Origin: Candidatus Ruminococcus avistercoris
GTDB lineage: Bacteria > Bacillota > Clostridia > Lachnospirales > Lachnospiraceae
Length of the DNA: 64,000 nucleotides
Direction: 5' to 3'
Assembly (NCBI GenBank): GCA_019120315.1
Contig: DWVJ01000034.1
Coordinates: 1-64,000, forward strand
Numbering within the stretch: position 1 is the stretch's first letter; each line of letters opens with the position of its first letter. The position numbers and the translations under genes are program-made. Shown here piece by piece: positions 8,753 through 18,267 of the stretch. Below the pieces are notes generated by a model that saw nothing but the letters and a program-made list of their open reading frames with translations, did not search any database and had not been told where the DNA came from.

Positions 8753-9931
8753 ATGGAAACAGAAAAAGATTTATTAATTTTGGAGAGGACCGGCGAAAAC
8801 GAAAAATTATATTTGAATGCGGTTACTCCTCCGGTCTTTATGAATTCATTACATGTGTTTGACACATTCGAAGAATATCACGATGTTAATGTGTTTGAAA
8901 AAGACCAGTTTTATTATGGCAGAGCATCCAATCCAACGACCAGTATCGCAGAAAGAAAAATCGCGCAGTTAGAACATGGTGCAAGGGCCGTTATGTTTTC
9001 CAGTGGAATGGCCGCAGCGTCCGCAGCCATTTTGGCAACCTGTAAAACGGGCAGTCATATTATTTGTATGATTGATGTGTATCAGCCGGTAAAAAGATTT
9101 TTAAACGAATACTGTATTCCCTGTCTGAATATGCAGGTAAGTTATGTGAAAGGTACAGACATACAGGAAATAGAAGCTTCGATCCAGGAAAACACATCAT
9201 TGATTATTCTGGAAAGTCCTGCCACATTTATTTTTACAGTTGTTGATTTGGAGAAAGTTGCTCAAATTGCGAAAAAATACAAAGTTAAGACGTATATGGA
9301 TAATACATATTGTACGCCTTTATTTCAGAAACCACTGGATTTTGGAATTGATATTGTAATGCATACATTAACAAAATATCTGGGTGGGCACAGCGATATT
9401 TTGGGAGGTGTTTTGGTATCAAAAGATGAAGAACTGATGCGAAAAATTATGAATCAGTTTCGGGAGTGGCTTGGAGGGGTAATCGGGCCAATGGAAGCAT
9501 GGCTTGCAATACGCGGAATGAGAACTTTAAAAGTTCGTCTGGAACAGCACCAGAAAACGGCTCAGGCAGTAGCAGAATTTTTAGAGAGTCATCCTAAAGT
9601 AAAGAAAGTGTATTATCCGGGATTAAAATCTCATCCACAATACGATCTCATCCAAAAGCAGCAAAAAGGAAGTTCAGGCTTACTTAGTCTGGAATTATGT
9701 GGAAGTCCGGAAACAGCTTTGGAATTTGTAGATGCATTACAGCTTTTTCGAAAAGGATGTTCTTGGGGAGGATTTGAAAGTCTGGCGATGGTTCCTCTTT
9801 ATTATGCTTCTCAGGAAGAATTGGATTTTTTGAAAATTGGGCGTGGTTTAATTCGAATGCATTGCGGATTGGAGGGAACTGAAAATTTAATCGCGGATAT
9901 ACAAAGAGCTTTGGATCTTGTCAAGATCTGA
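8753..9931 (+). CDS. Cys/Met-metabolism PLP-dependent enzyme
   Basis: A 392-residue fold-type I enzyme of the cystathionine gamma-synthase / gamma-lyase / methionine gamma-lyase family. The PLP lysine lies in LTKYLGGHSD (about 207-216), and YGRASNPT and SSGMAAASA are the substrate and phosphate-loop motifs. Sequence alone does not separate synthase from lyase. It starts an operon with a CUT1-type importer behind a strong promoter with a GntR/FCD-type operator. The pairing of a C-S enzyme with an ABC importer suggests degradation of an imported sulfur-containing or amino compound; this is inference. Confidence 0.9.
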   Translation: METEKDLLILERTGENEKLYLNAVTPPVFMNSLHVFDTFEEYHDVNVFEKDQFYYGRASNPTTSIAERKIAQLEHGARAVMFSSGMAAASAAILATCKTGSHIICMIDVYQPVKRFLNEYCIPCLNMQVSYVKGTDIQEIEASIQENTSLIILESPATFIFTVVDLEKVAQIAKKYKVKTYMDNTYCTPLFQKPLDFGIDIVMHTLTKYLGGHSDILGGVLVSKDEELMRKIMNQFREWLGGVIGPMEAWLAIRGMRTLKVRLEQHQKTAQAVAEFLESHPKVKKVYYPGLKSHPQYDLIQKQQKGSSGLLSLELCGSPETALEFVDALQLFRKGCSWGGFESLAMVPLYYASQEELDFLKIGRGLIRMHCGLEGTENLIADIQRALDLVKI

Positions 9932-9954
9932 AAAAATTATTAGGAGGTCAGTAA

Positions 9955-11331
9955 ATGAGAGAAGGTATGAAAAAAGCAACAGCAATGGTAATGGCAGGGA
10001 TCATGGTACTTGGGTTATTTGTAGGATGCGGGAAAAGTGACGGGGAAGGAGACAGTTCACAAACTGGGGAAAAAGAAACTGTATCGCTGCGTTTTTTGGA
10101 CACTTCTCCCAGTGATGTAAGGCAGGCATATTTTGAAGAGGTATTTGAAAAAATAAAAGACGATCTGGGTATTGAAATTACATATGAGAGTACACCTCTG
10201 GAAGAGGCGGCAAACAAAATTATGGTTATGGCTACTTCCAATTCTATGCCTGATATTGTAACGACACAGGATAACTGGCTGGGCCAATTTACTTCTTCAG
10301 GATGGATTCTTCCGTTGGATGAATATCTGGAAGGTAAAGAGGATCAGTTTGCAGATACTGTGACAAAGATTGTATGGGCGAATCAAAAGGAGATGTATGA
10401 CCATATCTACACAGTACCTGATGGAATGATGGTAAAAGGTATCTTTATCAGGAAGGATTGGTGCGAAGAAGCAGGTATTGACCTGGAAAGTTTAAAAGAT
10501 TGGGATTATGACAACTATTTTGAGGTTATAGAAAAACTAACCAATGCCGATGAAAAGCATTATGGAATGACCTATCGGGGAACCAGAGGGGCGTTTGATG
10601 TCATGATGGTGTACCTTCAGGGATTTACCGGAGGCAGAACATATGATGATGAAGGTAATTGTTTGCTGAATTCGGATGAATGCCTGAAGGCATTTGAAAA
10701 ATTTACCAGCATGTATAAAGAAGGGTATGCGCCGGAGGAATCCATAAACTGGGGATTTGTTGAGATGGTGGATAATTTCTGCGGTGGTCTGACAGGTACA
10801 CTGAATAATGATTCAGAAGTAGTGGTTTCTGTTCAAAACAGTATGGAAGAGAATCAGTGGACGGTTCTTCCCATACCCAAGAGTACAAAGGATGGAAAAA
10901 TCTATAATACGGTAAACGCACCATATTCTTACACAATATCCAAAGACTGTAAAAATCAGGATGCAGCATGGAAGGTAATAGAGTATCTTTCACAACCGGA
11001 AAATAATATCGAGTATTGCAAACAAGTTGGTACGATTCCAGTTATGAAAGAAGTTGGTGATGATCCGCTATATGGTGAAAATGGGGTTTATGCGGCTTTT
11101 GTAGAACAGTTGAATGATCCGGATATGGTTGTGCCTACAGGATATGGGCCATTTGACAGTACAGATTTACAGCAAGGGCCATTATATGAAGAAATTCAGA
11201 AATATCTTCTTGATGAGCAGGATGCAAAGACAGCTCTTGATAATATCTGTAGTATGTTGGAAGAGCGGATGAAAACATATTTGGATGAAAATGAAGGAGC
11301 TGTTGTGGATACGCCTAAGACAATGCAGTGA
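9955..11331 (+). CDS. Extracellular solute-binding lipoprotein (CUT1 type)
   Basis: A 458-residue ABC binding protein, family 1. A lipoprotein signal peptide occupies the first 25 or so residues and ends in LFVGC. The mature protein begins with an acidic, serine-rich linker and continues as a type-II periplasmic-binding fold (SLRFLDTSPSD, IKDDLGIEITY, PDIVTTQDN). It starts 23 bases after the PLP enzyme, behind AGGAGGT. A stem-loop separates it from the permease genes, as is common where the binding protein is needed in excess. Substrate cannot be told. Confidence 0.92.
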   Translation: MREGMKKATAMVMAGIMVLGLFVGCGKSDGEGDSSQTGEKETVSLRFLDTSPSDVRQAYFEEVFEKIKDDLGIEITYESTPLEEAANKIMVMATSNSMPDIVTTQDNWLGQFTSSGWILPLDEYLEGKEDQFADTVTKIVWANQKEMYDHIYTVPDGMMVKGIFIRKDWCEEAGIDLESLKDWDYDNYFEVIEKLTNADEKHYGMTYRGTRGAFDVMMVYLQGFTGGRTYDDEGNCLLNSDECLKAFEKFTSMYKEGYAPEESINWGFVEMVDNFCGGLTGTLNNDSEVVVSVQNSMEENQWTVLPIPKSTKDGKIYNTVNAPYSYTISKDCKNQDAAWKVIEYLSQPENNIEYCKQVGTIPVMKEVGDDPLYGENGVYAAFVEQLNDPDMVVPTGYGPFDSTDLQQGPLYEEIQKYLLDEQDAKTALDNICSMLEERMKTYLDENEGAVVDTPKTMQ

Positions 11332-11340
11332 AGTGTTTAT

Positions 11341-11370
11341 GACAGGGCGCTGCAGAAGCGGTGCCCTGTT
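11341..11370 (+). other. Intercistronic stem-loop after the binding protein
   Basis: GACAGGGCGC pairs with GTGCCCTGTT. There is no T-run, so it is better read as a transcript-stabilising or partial-attenuation hairpin that lowers permease expression relative to the binding protein. Confidence 0.6.
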
Positions 11371-11393
11371 ATACTTGATAAAGGAGAAAATAC

Positions 11394-12317
11394 ATGATGT
11401 TTAGAAGGAGAAAAGAACCGGTTATAGTAAGAAAAAACTGGAGTTACAGAAAAAGAATGCTGGAACCGTATGCACTATTGATGCCTGTGCTGATTCTGCT
11501 GCTGATTGTATTTGCTGTTCCGCTGATTAACAGTTTTGTTATGGCATTCCAGAAATATCGTCTTGGTTCACCGGATATTCACTTTAATGGATTGGATAAT
11601 TTTAAGCGGTTGCTGCTGGATGATGATCTTAGTTTAATTTTAAAGAATACGGTTGTCTATGTGTTTTGTTCAGTTGCGGGACAGTTTGTTTTAGGTATGA
11701 CTTTGGCGCTGGCTCTTTGGAAAAAATTTAAAGGAAGGGGTGTATACCAGTCTATTGTATTTTTACCGTGGGCATTTTCTGCTTTTGTCGTGGGCTTGAT
11801 GTTTCGCTGGTCTTTCAATGGAGAATATGGAGTTGTTAATGATTTGCTGATTAAATTGGGCGTTATTAAAGAGAATATTGCATGGCTTGGTACTCCTGGA
11901 TATTCTCTTTTTGTTATTATATTAGCAATGATTTGGATAGGAGTTCCTTTTTTTGCCATTATGATATTAGCCGCATTGCAGTCAATTCCGGAAGATATTT
12001 ATGAAGCGGCTGCGATTGATGGTGCAGGGGCTATAAAAAAGTTTTTCAGAATAACAGTCCCTTATATTAAGCCGACAATTATTATGACCTTATTACTGAG
12101 AACAATCTGGATTTTGAATTCATTTGATCTCATCGTGGTAATTACCAATGGCGGACCGGCTAACTATTCCATGACATTGCCTGCTTATATGTATACCAGA
12201 GCATTTTCCGGATATGATTTCGGATTTGCTTCAGCAATTGGAGTAATTTTGATGACGGCGTTAATGTTGTATACGTTAATCTTTTTGAAAGTGACGAATT
12301 ATGAGGAGGGAATGTGA
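11394..12317 (+). CDS. Sugar-type ABC permease, MalF-like
   Basis: A 307-residue inner-membrane permease of the CUT1 family with six predicted transmembrane segments. The EAA loop reads YEAAAIDGAGAIKKFFRITVPYIKP (near 205-229), the contact site for the ATPase. It is the first of two permeases forming the channel and overlaps the second. No ATPase gene lies in this operon, so the pair probably borrows one, for example the MsmK-like protein at 34142-35350. Confidence 0.92.
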   Translation: MMFRRRKEPVIVRKNWSYRKRMLEPYALLMPVLILLLIVFAVPLINSFVMAFQKYRLGSPDIHFNGLDNFKRLLLDDDLSLILKNTVVYVFCSVAGQFVLGMTLALALWKKFKGRGVYQSIVFLPWAFSAFVVGLMFRWSFNGEYGVVNDLLIKLGVIKENIAWLGTPGYSLFVIILAMIWIGVPFFAIMILAALQSIPEDIYEAAAIDGAGAIKKFFRITVPYIKPTIIMTLLLRTIWILNSFDLIVVITNGGPANYSMTLPAYMYTRAFSGYDFGFASAIGVILMTALMLYTLIFLKVTNYEEGM

Positions 12318-13165
12318 TGGGCACAAAGGGGAAAAAACGTGCGGTTATAGCTCTTAGATCAGTAATTTTGGTGTTTTTCCTGCTGTTTGTGATACTTCCG
12401 ATCTATTGGATGGCCATTACTTCTTTTAAACCGCATGCGGAAATTATCAATACGCAGCAGGTAACATATTTTCCTAAAACTTTCACACTGGAAAACTATA
12501 GAGATCTGTTTGAATTATTTAACTATGGAGCTTTTTTGAAAAACAGTATCGTGCTCTCAGTATCGACGGCTGTTGCAGTGACTATCCTTTCCATTTTTGG
12601 AGGATATGGACTGGCAAGATATCGATTTAGAGGGAAAACACCGATTGTTTTGTTTTTTCTGGTAACCCAGATGGTTCCAGGGATTCTAGTAATTATTCCA
12701 TTATATACGGCTTATGCAAAAATGGGATTAATCGCCAATGCTCCTCATATTGGATTATGGATTTTTTATGTAATTACAAATCTTCCGTTTTGCGTAATTA
12801 CGATGCGCAGTTTTTTTGAAAGGATACCATATTCTCTGGAAGAAGCAGCTATGGTGGATGGTTGTTCCAGAATGAAAAGTTTGAGAAAAATCATTCTCCC
12901 GGTTATGTTTCCGGGAATTGTGGCAGTTTTTGTATTTGCTTTTATAGGTGCATGGAATGAACTGATTGCAGGAATTATTTTTACCAGTGAACCCTCGGCA
13001 TGGACGATCCCCGTAGGCCTGAAAAGTTTGATTGGGAAGAATAATGTAAAATGGGGAGCGATGATGGCGGGCGGTATGCTGGCCTTGCTGCCAACGGCGA
13101 TTATGTTTATGCTTGTACAGAAATATGTTGTGGAAGGGCTGACAGCCGGCTCGGTAAAAGAATGA
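12317..13165 (+). CDS. Sugar-type ABC permease, MalG-like
   Basis: A 282-residue second permease of the CUT1 importer with six membrane segments and the EAA loop (LEEAAMVDGCSRMKSLRKI). The C-terminus VVEGLTAGSVKE is typical of MalG-like subunits. ATG 12317 shares one base with the preceding TGA stop, and GAGGAGGG lies six bases upstream; a GTG at 12314 is too close to that site. It closes the operon begun by the PLP enzyme; the regulator gene downstream has its own promoter. Confidence 0.92.
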   Translation: MGTKGKKRAVIALRSVILVFFLLFVILPIYWMAITSFKPHAEIINTQQVTYFPKTFTLENYRDLFELFNYGAFLKNSIVLSVSTAVAVTILSIFGGYGLARYRFRGKTPIVLFFLVTQMVPGILVIIPLYTAYAKMGLIANAPHIGLWIFYVITNLPFCVITMRSFFERIPYSLEEAAMVDGCSRMKSLRKIILPVMFPGIVAVFVFAFIGAWNELIAGIIFTSEPSAWTIPVGLKSLIGKNNVKWGAMMAGGMLALLPTAIMFMLVQKYVVEGLTAGSVKE

Positions 13166-13175
13166 TTGTTAATTG

Positions 13176-13204
13176 TTGTCTAATTCGGGAGATATTGGTA
13201 TAAT
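13176..13204 (+). promoter_or_regulatory. Predicted promoter of the FCD regulator
   Basis: TTGTCT, 17 bases, TATAAT (13199-13204). No second copy of the TGGTNNNACCA operator is visible here, so the regulator does not obviously autorepress. Confidence 0.65.
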
Positions 13205-13249
13205 GATCAAATAAAAGAAAATCATTATGAGGCGGTGAAGAAGAGCGTT

Positions 13250-13969
13250 ATGGGGAAAAATATTGTTCAGATTGGACCAGTATCAAAAGATTTGTTATAC
13301 ATAAAAGTGGCTGATGCAATTTTTGATTATGCAAAGGCGAATCAATTGCAGGCGGGAGATAAACTTCCTTCGGAGCGAGAGTTGGCAAAAATGTTCCAGA
13401 CAGGACGAAATTCTGTAAGAGAAGCGATGCGGGTACTGGAAAATCGAGGGATGATAGAAGTCAAAACCGGTCTGGGCACTTTTTTAAAAGAACCGCCTGA
13501 AGAAAATGTTTCCATACAGCTGAAGCTAATTAAAAAGAATTTTTCTGAACTTCAGGAACTGAAAGTTGCGCTGGAACATATGATGATTAAAAATGCAATT
13601 CGTTCGGAGAATCATCAGGGAAAAGAAGAACTGCTCCTTTTGGCCCAGAAAATGATGAAACTTTATGAAGAAGATAAATATGATGACCAGTTGGATCATG
13701 AGTTTCATACAAAATTAATGGAACTGGGAGAGAATCAATCGGCGGCTCAGATTGTAAATTCCTTGAGAATAGAAGTGTTTCAGGATTATTGGGCTGAACT
13801 GGAATATGATCCATATAACTGGGTTCGTACGGTGCCGGATCATTTGACGCTGGCGCGGGCTATTCTGGAAAAAGATGAAGACAGGGCGATTGCCGCTATC
13901 GATGCTATTGATAATGCGTCAATAGCAGTGATGCGTCAGGCCGGTATGCGAAAAAAAGAAGATTTTTGA
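13250..13969 (+). CDS. GntR-family regulator with FCD ligand domain
   Basis: A 239-residue regulator. The N-terminal winged helix (KVADAIFDYAK, LPSERELAKMF, RNSVREAMRVLENRGMIEV, about 17-80) is followed by an all-helical FCD effector domain with DHEFHTKL and DHLTLARAI, the region that binds metal and carboxylate ligands in this family. ATG 13250 is placed after GGTGAAG; GTG 13235 would add five residues but overlaps its own GAGG. It lies just downstream of the importer operon whose promoter carries TGGTACTACCA, so it is the obvious candidate repressor. FCD proteins usually sense small organic acids or amino acids. Confidence 0.9.
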   Translation: MGKNIVQIGPVSKDLLYIKVADAIFDYAKANQLQAGDKLPSERELAKMFQTGRNSVREAMRVLENRGMIEVKTGLGTFLKEPPEENVSIQLKLIKKNFSELQELKVALEHMMIKNAIRSENHQGKEELLLLAQKMMKLYEEDKYDDQLDHEFHTKLMELGENQSAAQIVNSLRIEVFQDYWAELEYDPYNWVRTVPDHLTLARAILEKDEDRAIAAIDAIDNASIAVMRQAGMRKKEDF

Positions 13970-13975
13970 TGTGTT

Positions 13976-14020
13976 TTTGCTGCAGCATACAAAATAATTT
14001 ATTTTGTATGCTGCAGCATT
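13976..14020. terminator. Bidirectional terminator between convergent operons
   Basis: An almost uninterrupted inverted repeat: TGCTGCAGCATACAAAATAA (13978-13997) mirrors TTATTTTGTATGCTGCAGCA (13999-14018). It separates the FCD gene from the minus-strand signalling operon. Confidence 0.85.
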
Positions 14021-14032
14021 TATATTGTAAAA

Positions 14033-15451
14033 CTAACTTTCTGTATTGATAATACGGGTGCAGAATTTGGATAAATTCTCTTCACTGCCGGAGATTAGAA
14101 GCAGGGAAATGTCAAGGCTCTGTAAGGTTCCCAATAATTTGGAAAAATGATTTTCCGATAGATTATCGTAAATGCTGTAGGGATCGGTGAAAATAAAAAC
14201 TTTTGGTTTTAAACACAACCATTTTGCGATTTCAATCATGATCTGATCATAAAAAGTGATATTTCCCAGGGGATGCTTTATGCCATATTTTTCAATCAGG
14301 TTGTCTGCCTGAATGGATTTCAAAGCGGTAAACACCATGTGATTGCGAATTCGCATATTCATAAATCCTGCTGCGTTATACAGGGGAGATTTCAGGAGCA
14401 GAGAAACATTGTCACATAGGTTCATCTGCGGAAAAATCCGGGACGGGCCTCCGGAAGGCGTGATGAAAGCGATCTGGTTTCGAAGATGGAAATCAGGATG
14501 ATATCTGCAGCCATCCAGCAGCAGGGAGCCAAGCTTTGGAGTTTTACCGGCCGCCAGAGTGTGCATAAACGGGACAAGGATATTTTCCCTGTCGCAGATT
14601 CCCAGAATCTCTCCCTGATACAAAGAGAAAGAAAAGGTTTGGAAAAATCTGTCTGCTCCGGGAATTTGAAGTCCGTGCAGGACTTCTTTTTGTTGTTCCC
14701 GCTCCAAAAAGGAACGTTTCATGGCGGAAGTGATAAAATCATTTTCCGGAATGATGGGAGGGATCATGGTAAGTTTGGTCTGCTGCGTAACTACGCCGTT
14801 TATAATTACGGCAAAGCGATCAAAATTCTGAAACACAGGATGCCATTTGTTGGAGAACCACAGGATGGACAGGCCGTCTTCTTTCAGGATTCTGACGATG
14901 CGCTGCAGACGTTTTGTTTCCTGAGGCAGGGAAAACACAAAGGACGGTGTGTTCAGAATAATGATTTTGGCGCCGCTGGTATAGGCGCGTAAAATGGAGA
15001 GAAGATAAACGTCTGCGGGAGATAATGTGTGAATTCTTGCATTTGGCCGGATTTCATCCAGGGAAAACCGGGATAATAGTTCTTTGGTGGCAAGATGAAG
15101 GCGGCCTGGTTCACGAAAATGAAACCTGTTGTAAAAGGTGCTGTCATTCAGATAAAGATTATCTGCCACGTTCAGAGAGGAAATCAGTTGATTTTCCTCC
15201 ACTACATAGATTCCGGCCTGCCTTGCCTGTTCCAGGTCAAAAAGGAATTTTGGTTGATCGTTGATGTAAAGATTTCCCTGATCTGCCCGCATGTTGCCCT
15301 GTAAGTAATCCAGAAGAAAATTTTTTGTATCGATATCTTCGGTCAGGACGCATAATGCCTCCTGGCGGTATAAAGTTAGAGAAATATCATTGATAATCTG
15401 ATTATTAACGGAGCGCCCGATGTGATCCAGGCGCAGAACTTCATGACGCAT
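14033..15451 (-). CDS. RbsA-like tandem ABC domain protein lacking ATPase motifs
   Basis: A 472-residue protein with two ABC-ATPase-like halves laid out as in RbsA/MglA (about 500 residues). In the first half the Walker A position reads LTEDIDTKNFL with no GxxGxGKS/T, and Walker B is IIILNTPS. In the second half the P-loop region reads GICDRENILVPF and Walker B FIFTDPY. LSGGQ is replaced by LSPAD and FYDQI. It should not hydrolyse ATP. It follows a histidine kinase by five bases in an operon headed by an AraC response regulator, opposite a real RbsA importer. A signalling or regulatory role is likely but inferred. Confidence 0.8.
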   Translation of the reverse strand: MRHEVLRLDHIGRSVNNQIINDISLTLYRQEALCVLTEDIDTKNFLLDYLQGNMRADQGNLYINDQPKFLFDLEQARQAGIYVVEENQLISSLNVADNLYLNDSTFYNRFHFREPGRLHLATKELLSRFSLDEIRPNARIHTLSPADVYLLSILRAYTSGAKIIILNTPSFVFSLPQETKRLQRIVRILKEDGLSILWFSNKWHPVFQNFDRFAVIINGVVTQQTKLTMIPPIIPENDFITSAMKRSFLEREQQKEVLHGLQIPGADRFFQTFSFSLYQGEILGICDRENILVPFMHTLAAGKTPKLGSLLLDGCRYHPDFHLRNQIAFITPSGGPSRIFPQMNLCDNVSLLLKSPLYNAAGFMNMRIRNHMVFTALKSIQADNLIEKYGIKHPLGNITFYDQIMIEIAKWLCLKPKVFIFTDPYSIYDNLSENHFSKLLGTLQSLDISLLLISGSEENLSKFCTRIINTES

Positions 15452-15456
15452 GGCAA

Positions 15457-16527
15457 TTACTCCTGAGTTTGTCGATAGGGAAGAGAAATCTGAAATTCAG
15501 ATCCCTTTCCAAGGGTGCTGTAAGCAACGACTCCATAGGAGTCGCCGTACAGAAGTTTAATACGGGAATTTACATTGGTCATAGCGATTCCGCTGCCTCT
15601 GGTCTTATCTTTTGAGGCGTGAAGGGAGTCGGATTCATTGGCGGCCAGTTTCTGATTCAGCATCCGCAGCTGTTCCGGGGACATGCCGCATCCATTATCA
15701 GAGATACTGATGATAAGGCGGGACTGGGTATTATAAATGGACAGGGTAATGACAAAATCTCTGGAGATGCCATTCAGTCCATGTTTCACTGCGTTTTCCA
15801 CGAAGGGCTGGATGATCAGTCTTGGAATACGGTAATCCATGATCGGCAGGTGGGGAGGAATATTCTGGATATATATAATATGCTGATTCATCCGGTACTC
15901 CTGTATTTTGATATAGTCATGGAGAATGCTCAGCTCCTGCTGGAGAGTTACCAGTTCTTTTTTCTGACTGATCATGTATCGGAACAGTCGGGAAAGAACC
16001 TCGACCATATCTGCAGTCAGCGGGGCATGTTCCATTACGGCATAACCACGGATCGTGTCCAGCGTATTGTAGAGAAAGTGTGGATTAATCTGACTTTGCA
16101 TAGCATCCAGCTGTGCCTGTTTCTGGAGAAGCTGGTTGGAGTATTCTTTTTCCAGGGATGAGTCAATCAGATCCAGAATGTGATTCAAGGCGGAGGGATA
16201 GTCTTCGTTTGCTTCTGAGCCGATCAAAGAATATTTCTTTTTGATGGTTTCAATTTTTAAAGCAATTTTAACAACGGTCTGGTAGTATCGTCTCCAGCTG
16301 ATAACAGAAAAAACCAGTAAAAGAGCCAGGCCGGCCAGTGACCAACATAGAGCGGCCGGATGCCGCAAGAAGGTTCCTTTGCAAAGCTGCCATACCAGAA
16401 TCAGGGAAAGCAGGTAAAAAAACCAGAGTGAGACAGTAACTCCCAAATATCTGAAAAAATCGGTACGATAGGATGTTCTGTAAAACAGTGTGAAATTTTT
16501 TTTGCATTCATCAATACGTTCACCCAT
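15457..16527 (-). CDS. YesM/LytS-type sensor histidine kinase with minimal external loop
   Basis: A 356-residue membrane kinase. Two membrane segments at about 29-49 and 60-77 are joined by only about ten residues, so there is no extracellular sensor domain. A coiled linker follows, then the His_kinase motif QSQINPHFLYNTL (phosphoacceptor H150) and a HATPase_c domain with ENAVKHG and DNGCGM. Start at ATG 16527, six bases after GAGGTG. It lies between the response regulator and the degenerate ABC protein. Because it cannot sense outside ligand itself, a partner protein probably supplies the signal. Confidence 0.9.
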   Translation of the reverse strand: MGERIDECKKNFTLFYRTSYRTDFFRYLGVTVSLWFFYLLSLILVWQLCKGTFLRHPAALCWSLAGLALLLVFSVISWRRYYQTVVKIALKIETIKKKYSLIGSEANEDYPSALNHILDLIDSSLEKEYSNQLLQKQAQLDAMQSQINPHFLYNTLDTIRGYAVMEHAPLTADMVEVLSRLFRYMISQKKELVTLQQELSILHDYIKIQEYRMNQHIIYIQNIPPHLPIMDYRIPRLIIQPFVENAVKHGLNGISRDFVITLSIYNTQSRLIISISDNGCGMSPEQLRMLNQKLAANESDSLHASKDKTRGSGIAMTNVNSRIKLLYGDSYGVVAYSTLGKGSEFQISLPYRQTQE

Positions 16528-16537
16528 AATAATCACC

Positions 16538-18160
16538 TCAGCTTCCGTATATTTTTCGGTATTCCTTTGGCGTTACGCCCACCTGTTCTTTGAACAGACG
16601 GCTGAAATACCGTTTATCAGTGTAACCGACGGCGGCAGCCACTTCTGCAATATTGTACTTGACGTCATGCAGCATTTCCTTCGCTTTTTCCATGCGTACG
16701 AGAGTGAGATAGGAACTGAAGGATTCCCCGGTTTCTTTTTTAAAGAGAACACCGAAATAAGAGGGAGCCAGATAGATCTGTTCTGCCACATCCTCCAGAC
16801 GTAAATTTTCGTTGTAGTGATCAGCGATATAGGTTTTGGCGGTCTGGATCAGCCGGTTTTCCCTGTTGTCCGCCTGCTCACTGATGGGAAGTATTTCTGT
16901 CAGGAAAGAGACGGTAAAAGAAATCAGCGGTTGTAGAGCATCATAGGTTTCTATGGCATCACAGTAACGTAGGTAGGTATCCGGCAGGCTGACAGAAATC
17001 ATCTTGTGCTGTGAAAAGTCGGAAAGCAATGCGGAAAACATTTGGCAAAAAGAATCCAGCAGAAGGTGAGGACAGTTTTTGCAGCGGGCTGCCGTTTCCT
17101 GGAACATTTTTTTCAGCAGGGATTCCAGTTTCTTGCGGTCATGGATTTCAATGCAGGATCGCAGGGCGGAAAATTCCGAGATGGAAGGGATGTTTTCCGG
17201 CGAGGTGTTTTGTTTCAGCAGATTTTTGGCATAAAGAATCTGATGGCTGCCCAGCAGAATCCGCGCAACCAGGGCTTTTTGAGCCGTCTCCATGGAGTAG
17301 GGAAGTCCCTGAATCTTTGCGGCAGGAACTCCGCAGCTGACGGTGAGCTTCAGCTGTCCATAGTTTTCCAGATACGCGGTCATATCATCCAACATAAAAG
17401 CGATGGCGCCCAAAACCTGGCCTTCCTGGTTCGGATGGTAATTCAGCAGGAAAACGAACTGATTGTTTTTATTATAAACCTCCATATCGATACAATGCTT
17501 CTTTAATTCCGTCTGAAAACTGCGCATCAGCTGTTCTATGATGACATTCTGGGTGGGTAGATTCAGTGAACTGATACCATCTACAAGGGTGATGCCCATC
17601 AAAAAAGAAGTGCCCGCAAGGAAAGAGTAGCCATATTCGTTATTGATGCTGGTTTCCTCCGCATTTGAGGGATATTCTTTGTTATATAAGATATCTGTCA
17701 GAAAGGTTCTGCGCAGTTTTAAGGCCTGCAGGTGGGAATCCAGTCCTAGTTTCTGAATCTGATAATCAATCTTTCGGGCGGAGGCAATTTTCAAGATTGT
17801 TTTTTCCAGCACGTCATTCAATTCTTCTTTGTTGATAGGTTTGAGCAGATAGTCTTCCACCCCCATCTTGAGGGCGGACAAGGCATAGTTGAAGTAGGTC
17901 AGACCGCTGATAATGATAAAGTGTACTGGCAGTTTTTCATCCTGTACTTTTTTGATCAGATCCAGTCCGCTTAATACAGGCATGGAAATGTCCGTGACAA
18001 CGATATCCGGTTTCTTTTCCAGAATCATCTCATAGGCAGACTCTCCGTTTAAAGCAAAGCCTGCAAACTCCAGATGTAAACGATCAAAGTCGATCAAACT
18101 TCGGATCAGGTTTGCGATGGCGATCTCATCTTCCGCGATCAGTACACGCAGAGAATTCAT
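16538..18160 (-). CDS. Response regulator with AraC-type DNA-binding domain
   Basis: A 540-residue two-component regulator of the YesN type. Receiver domain: acidic E10/D11, phosphoacceptor D57 in VVTDISMP, lysine in EDYLLKP. A long middle region of about 300 residues precedes the C-terminal double HTH (LRLEDVAEQIYLAPSYFGVLFK and NIAEVAAAVGYTDKRYFSRLFK). ATG 18160 follows GAGGG at seven bases; the open frame further upstream has no ribosome site. It heads the minus-strand signalling operon and is divergent from the CUT2 importer; paired direct repeats in the shared intergenic region are its likely sites. Confidence 0.93.
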   Translation of the reverse strand: MNSLRVLIAEDEIAIANLIRSLIDFDRLHLEFAGFALNGESAYEMILEKKPDIVVTDISMPVLSGLDLIKKVQDEKLPVHFIIISGLTYFNYALSALKMGVEDYLLKPINKEELNDVLEKTILKIASARKIDYQIQKLGLDSHLQALKLRRTFLTDILYNKEYPSNAEETSINNEYGYSFLAGTSFLMGITLVDGISSLNLPTQNVIIEQLMRSFQTELKKHCIDMEVYNKNNQFVFLLNYHPNQEGQVLGAIAFMLDDMTAYLENYGQLKLTVSCGVPAAKIQGLPYSMETAQKALVARILLGSHQILYAKNLLKQNTSPENIPSISEFSALRSCIEIHDRKKLESLLKKMFQETAARCKNCPHLLLDSFCQMFSALLSDFSQHKMISVSLPDTYLRYCDAIETYDALQPLISFTVSFLTEILPISEQADNRENRLIQTAKTYIADHYNENLRLEDVAEQIYLAPSYFGVLFKKETGESFSSYLTLVRMEKAKEMLHDVKYNIAEVAAAVGYTDKRYFSRLFKEQVGVTPKEYRKIYGS

Positions 18161-18226
18161 ACGTTTTCCCTCACTTTCATAAAAATTCGTTAATCTGCAT
18201 AGAAGGAATGAAAAAGGGAGGATAAT

Positions 18227-18267
18227 TCTATGCAGGTGTGACAAATCTATGAATTGGTGTGACAACC
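18227..18267. promoter_or_regulatory. Tandem direct repeats, likely AraC response-regulator sites
   Basis: GGTGTGACAA occurs at 18235-18244 and 18256-18265, a 21-bp (two-turn) period, and each copy is preceded by TCTATG (18227 and 18246). A TATGAT -10 candidate at 18308-18313 with a poor -35 lies downstream, as expected for an activator-dependent promoter of the importer. The remainder of the 18161-18359 gap shows nothing else clear. Confidence 0.55.
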
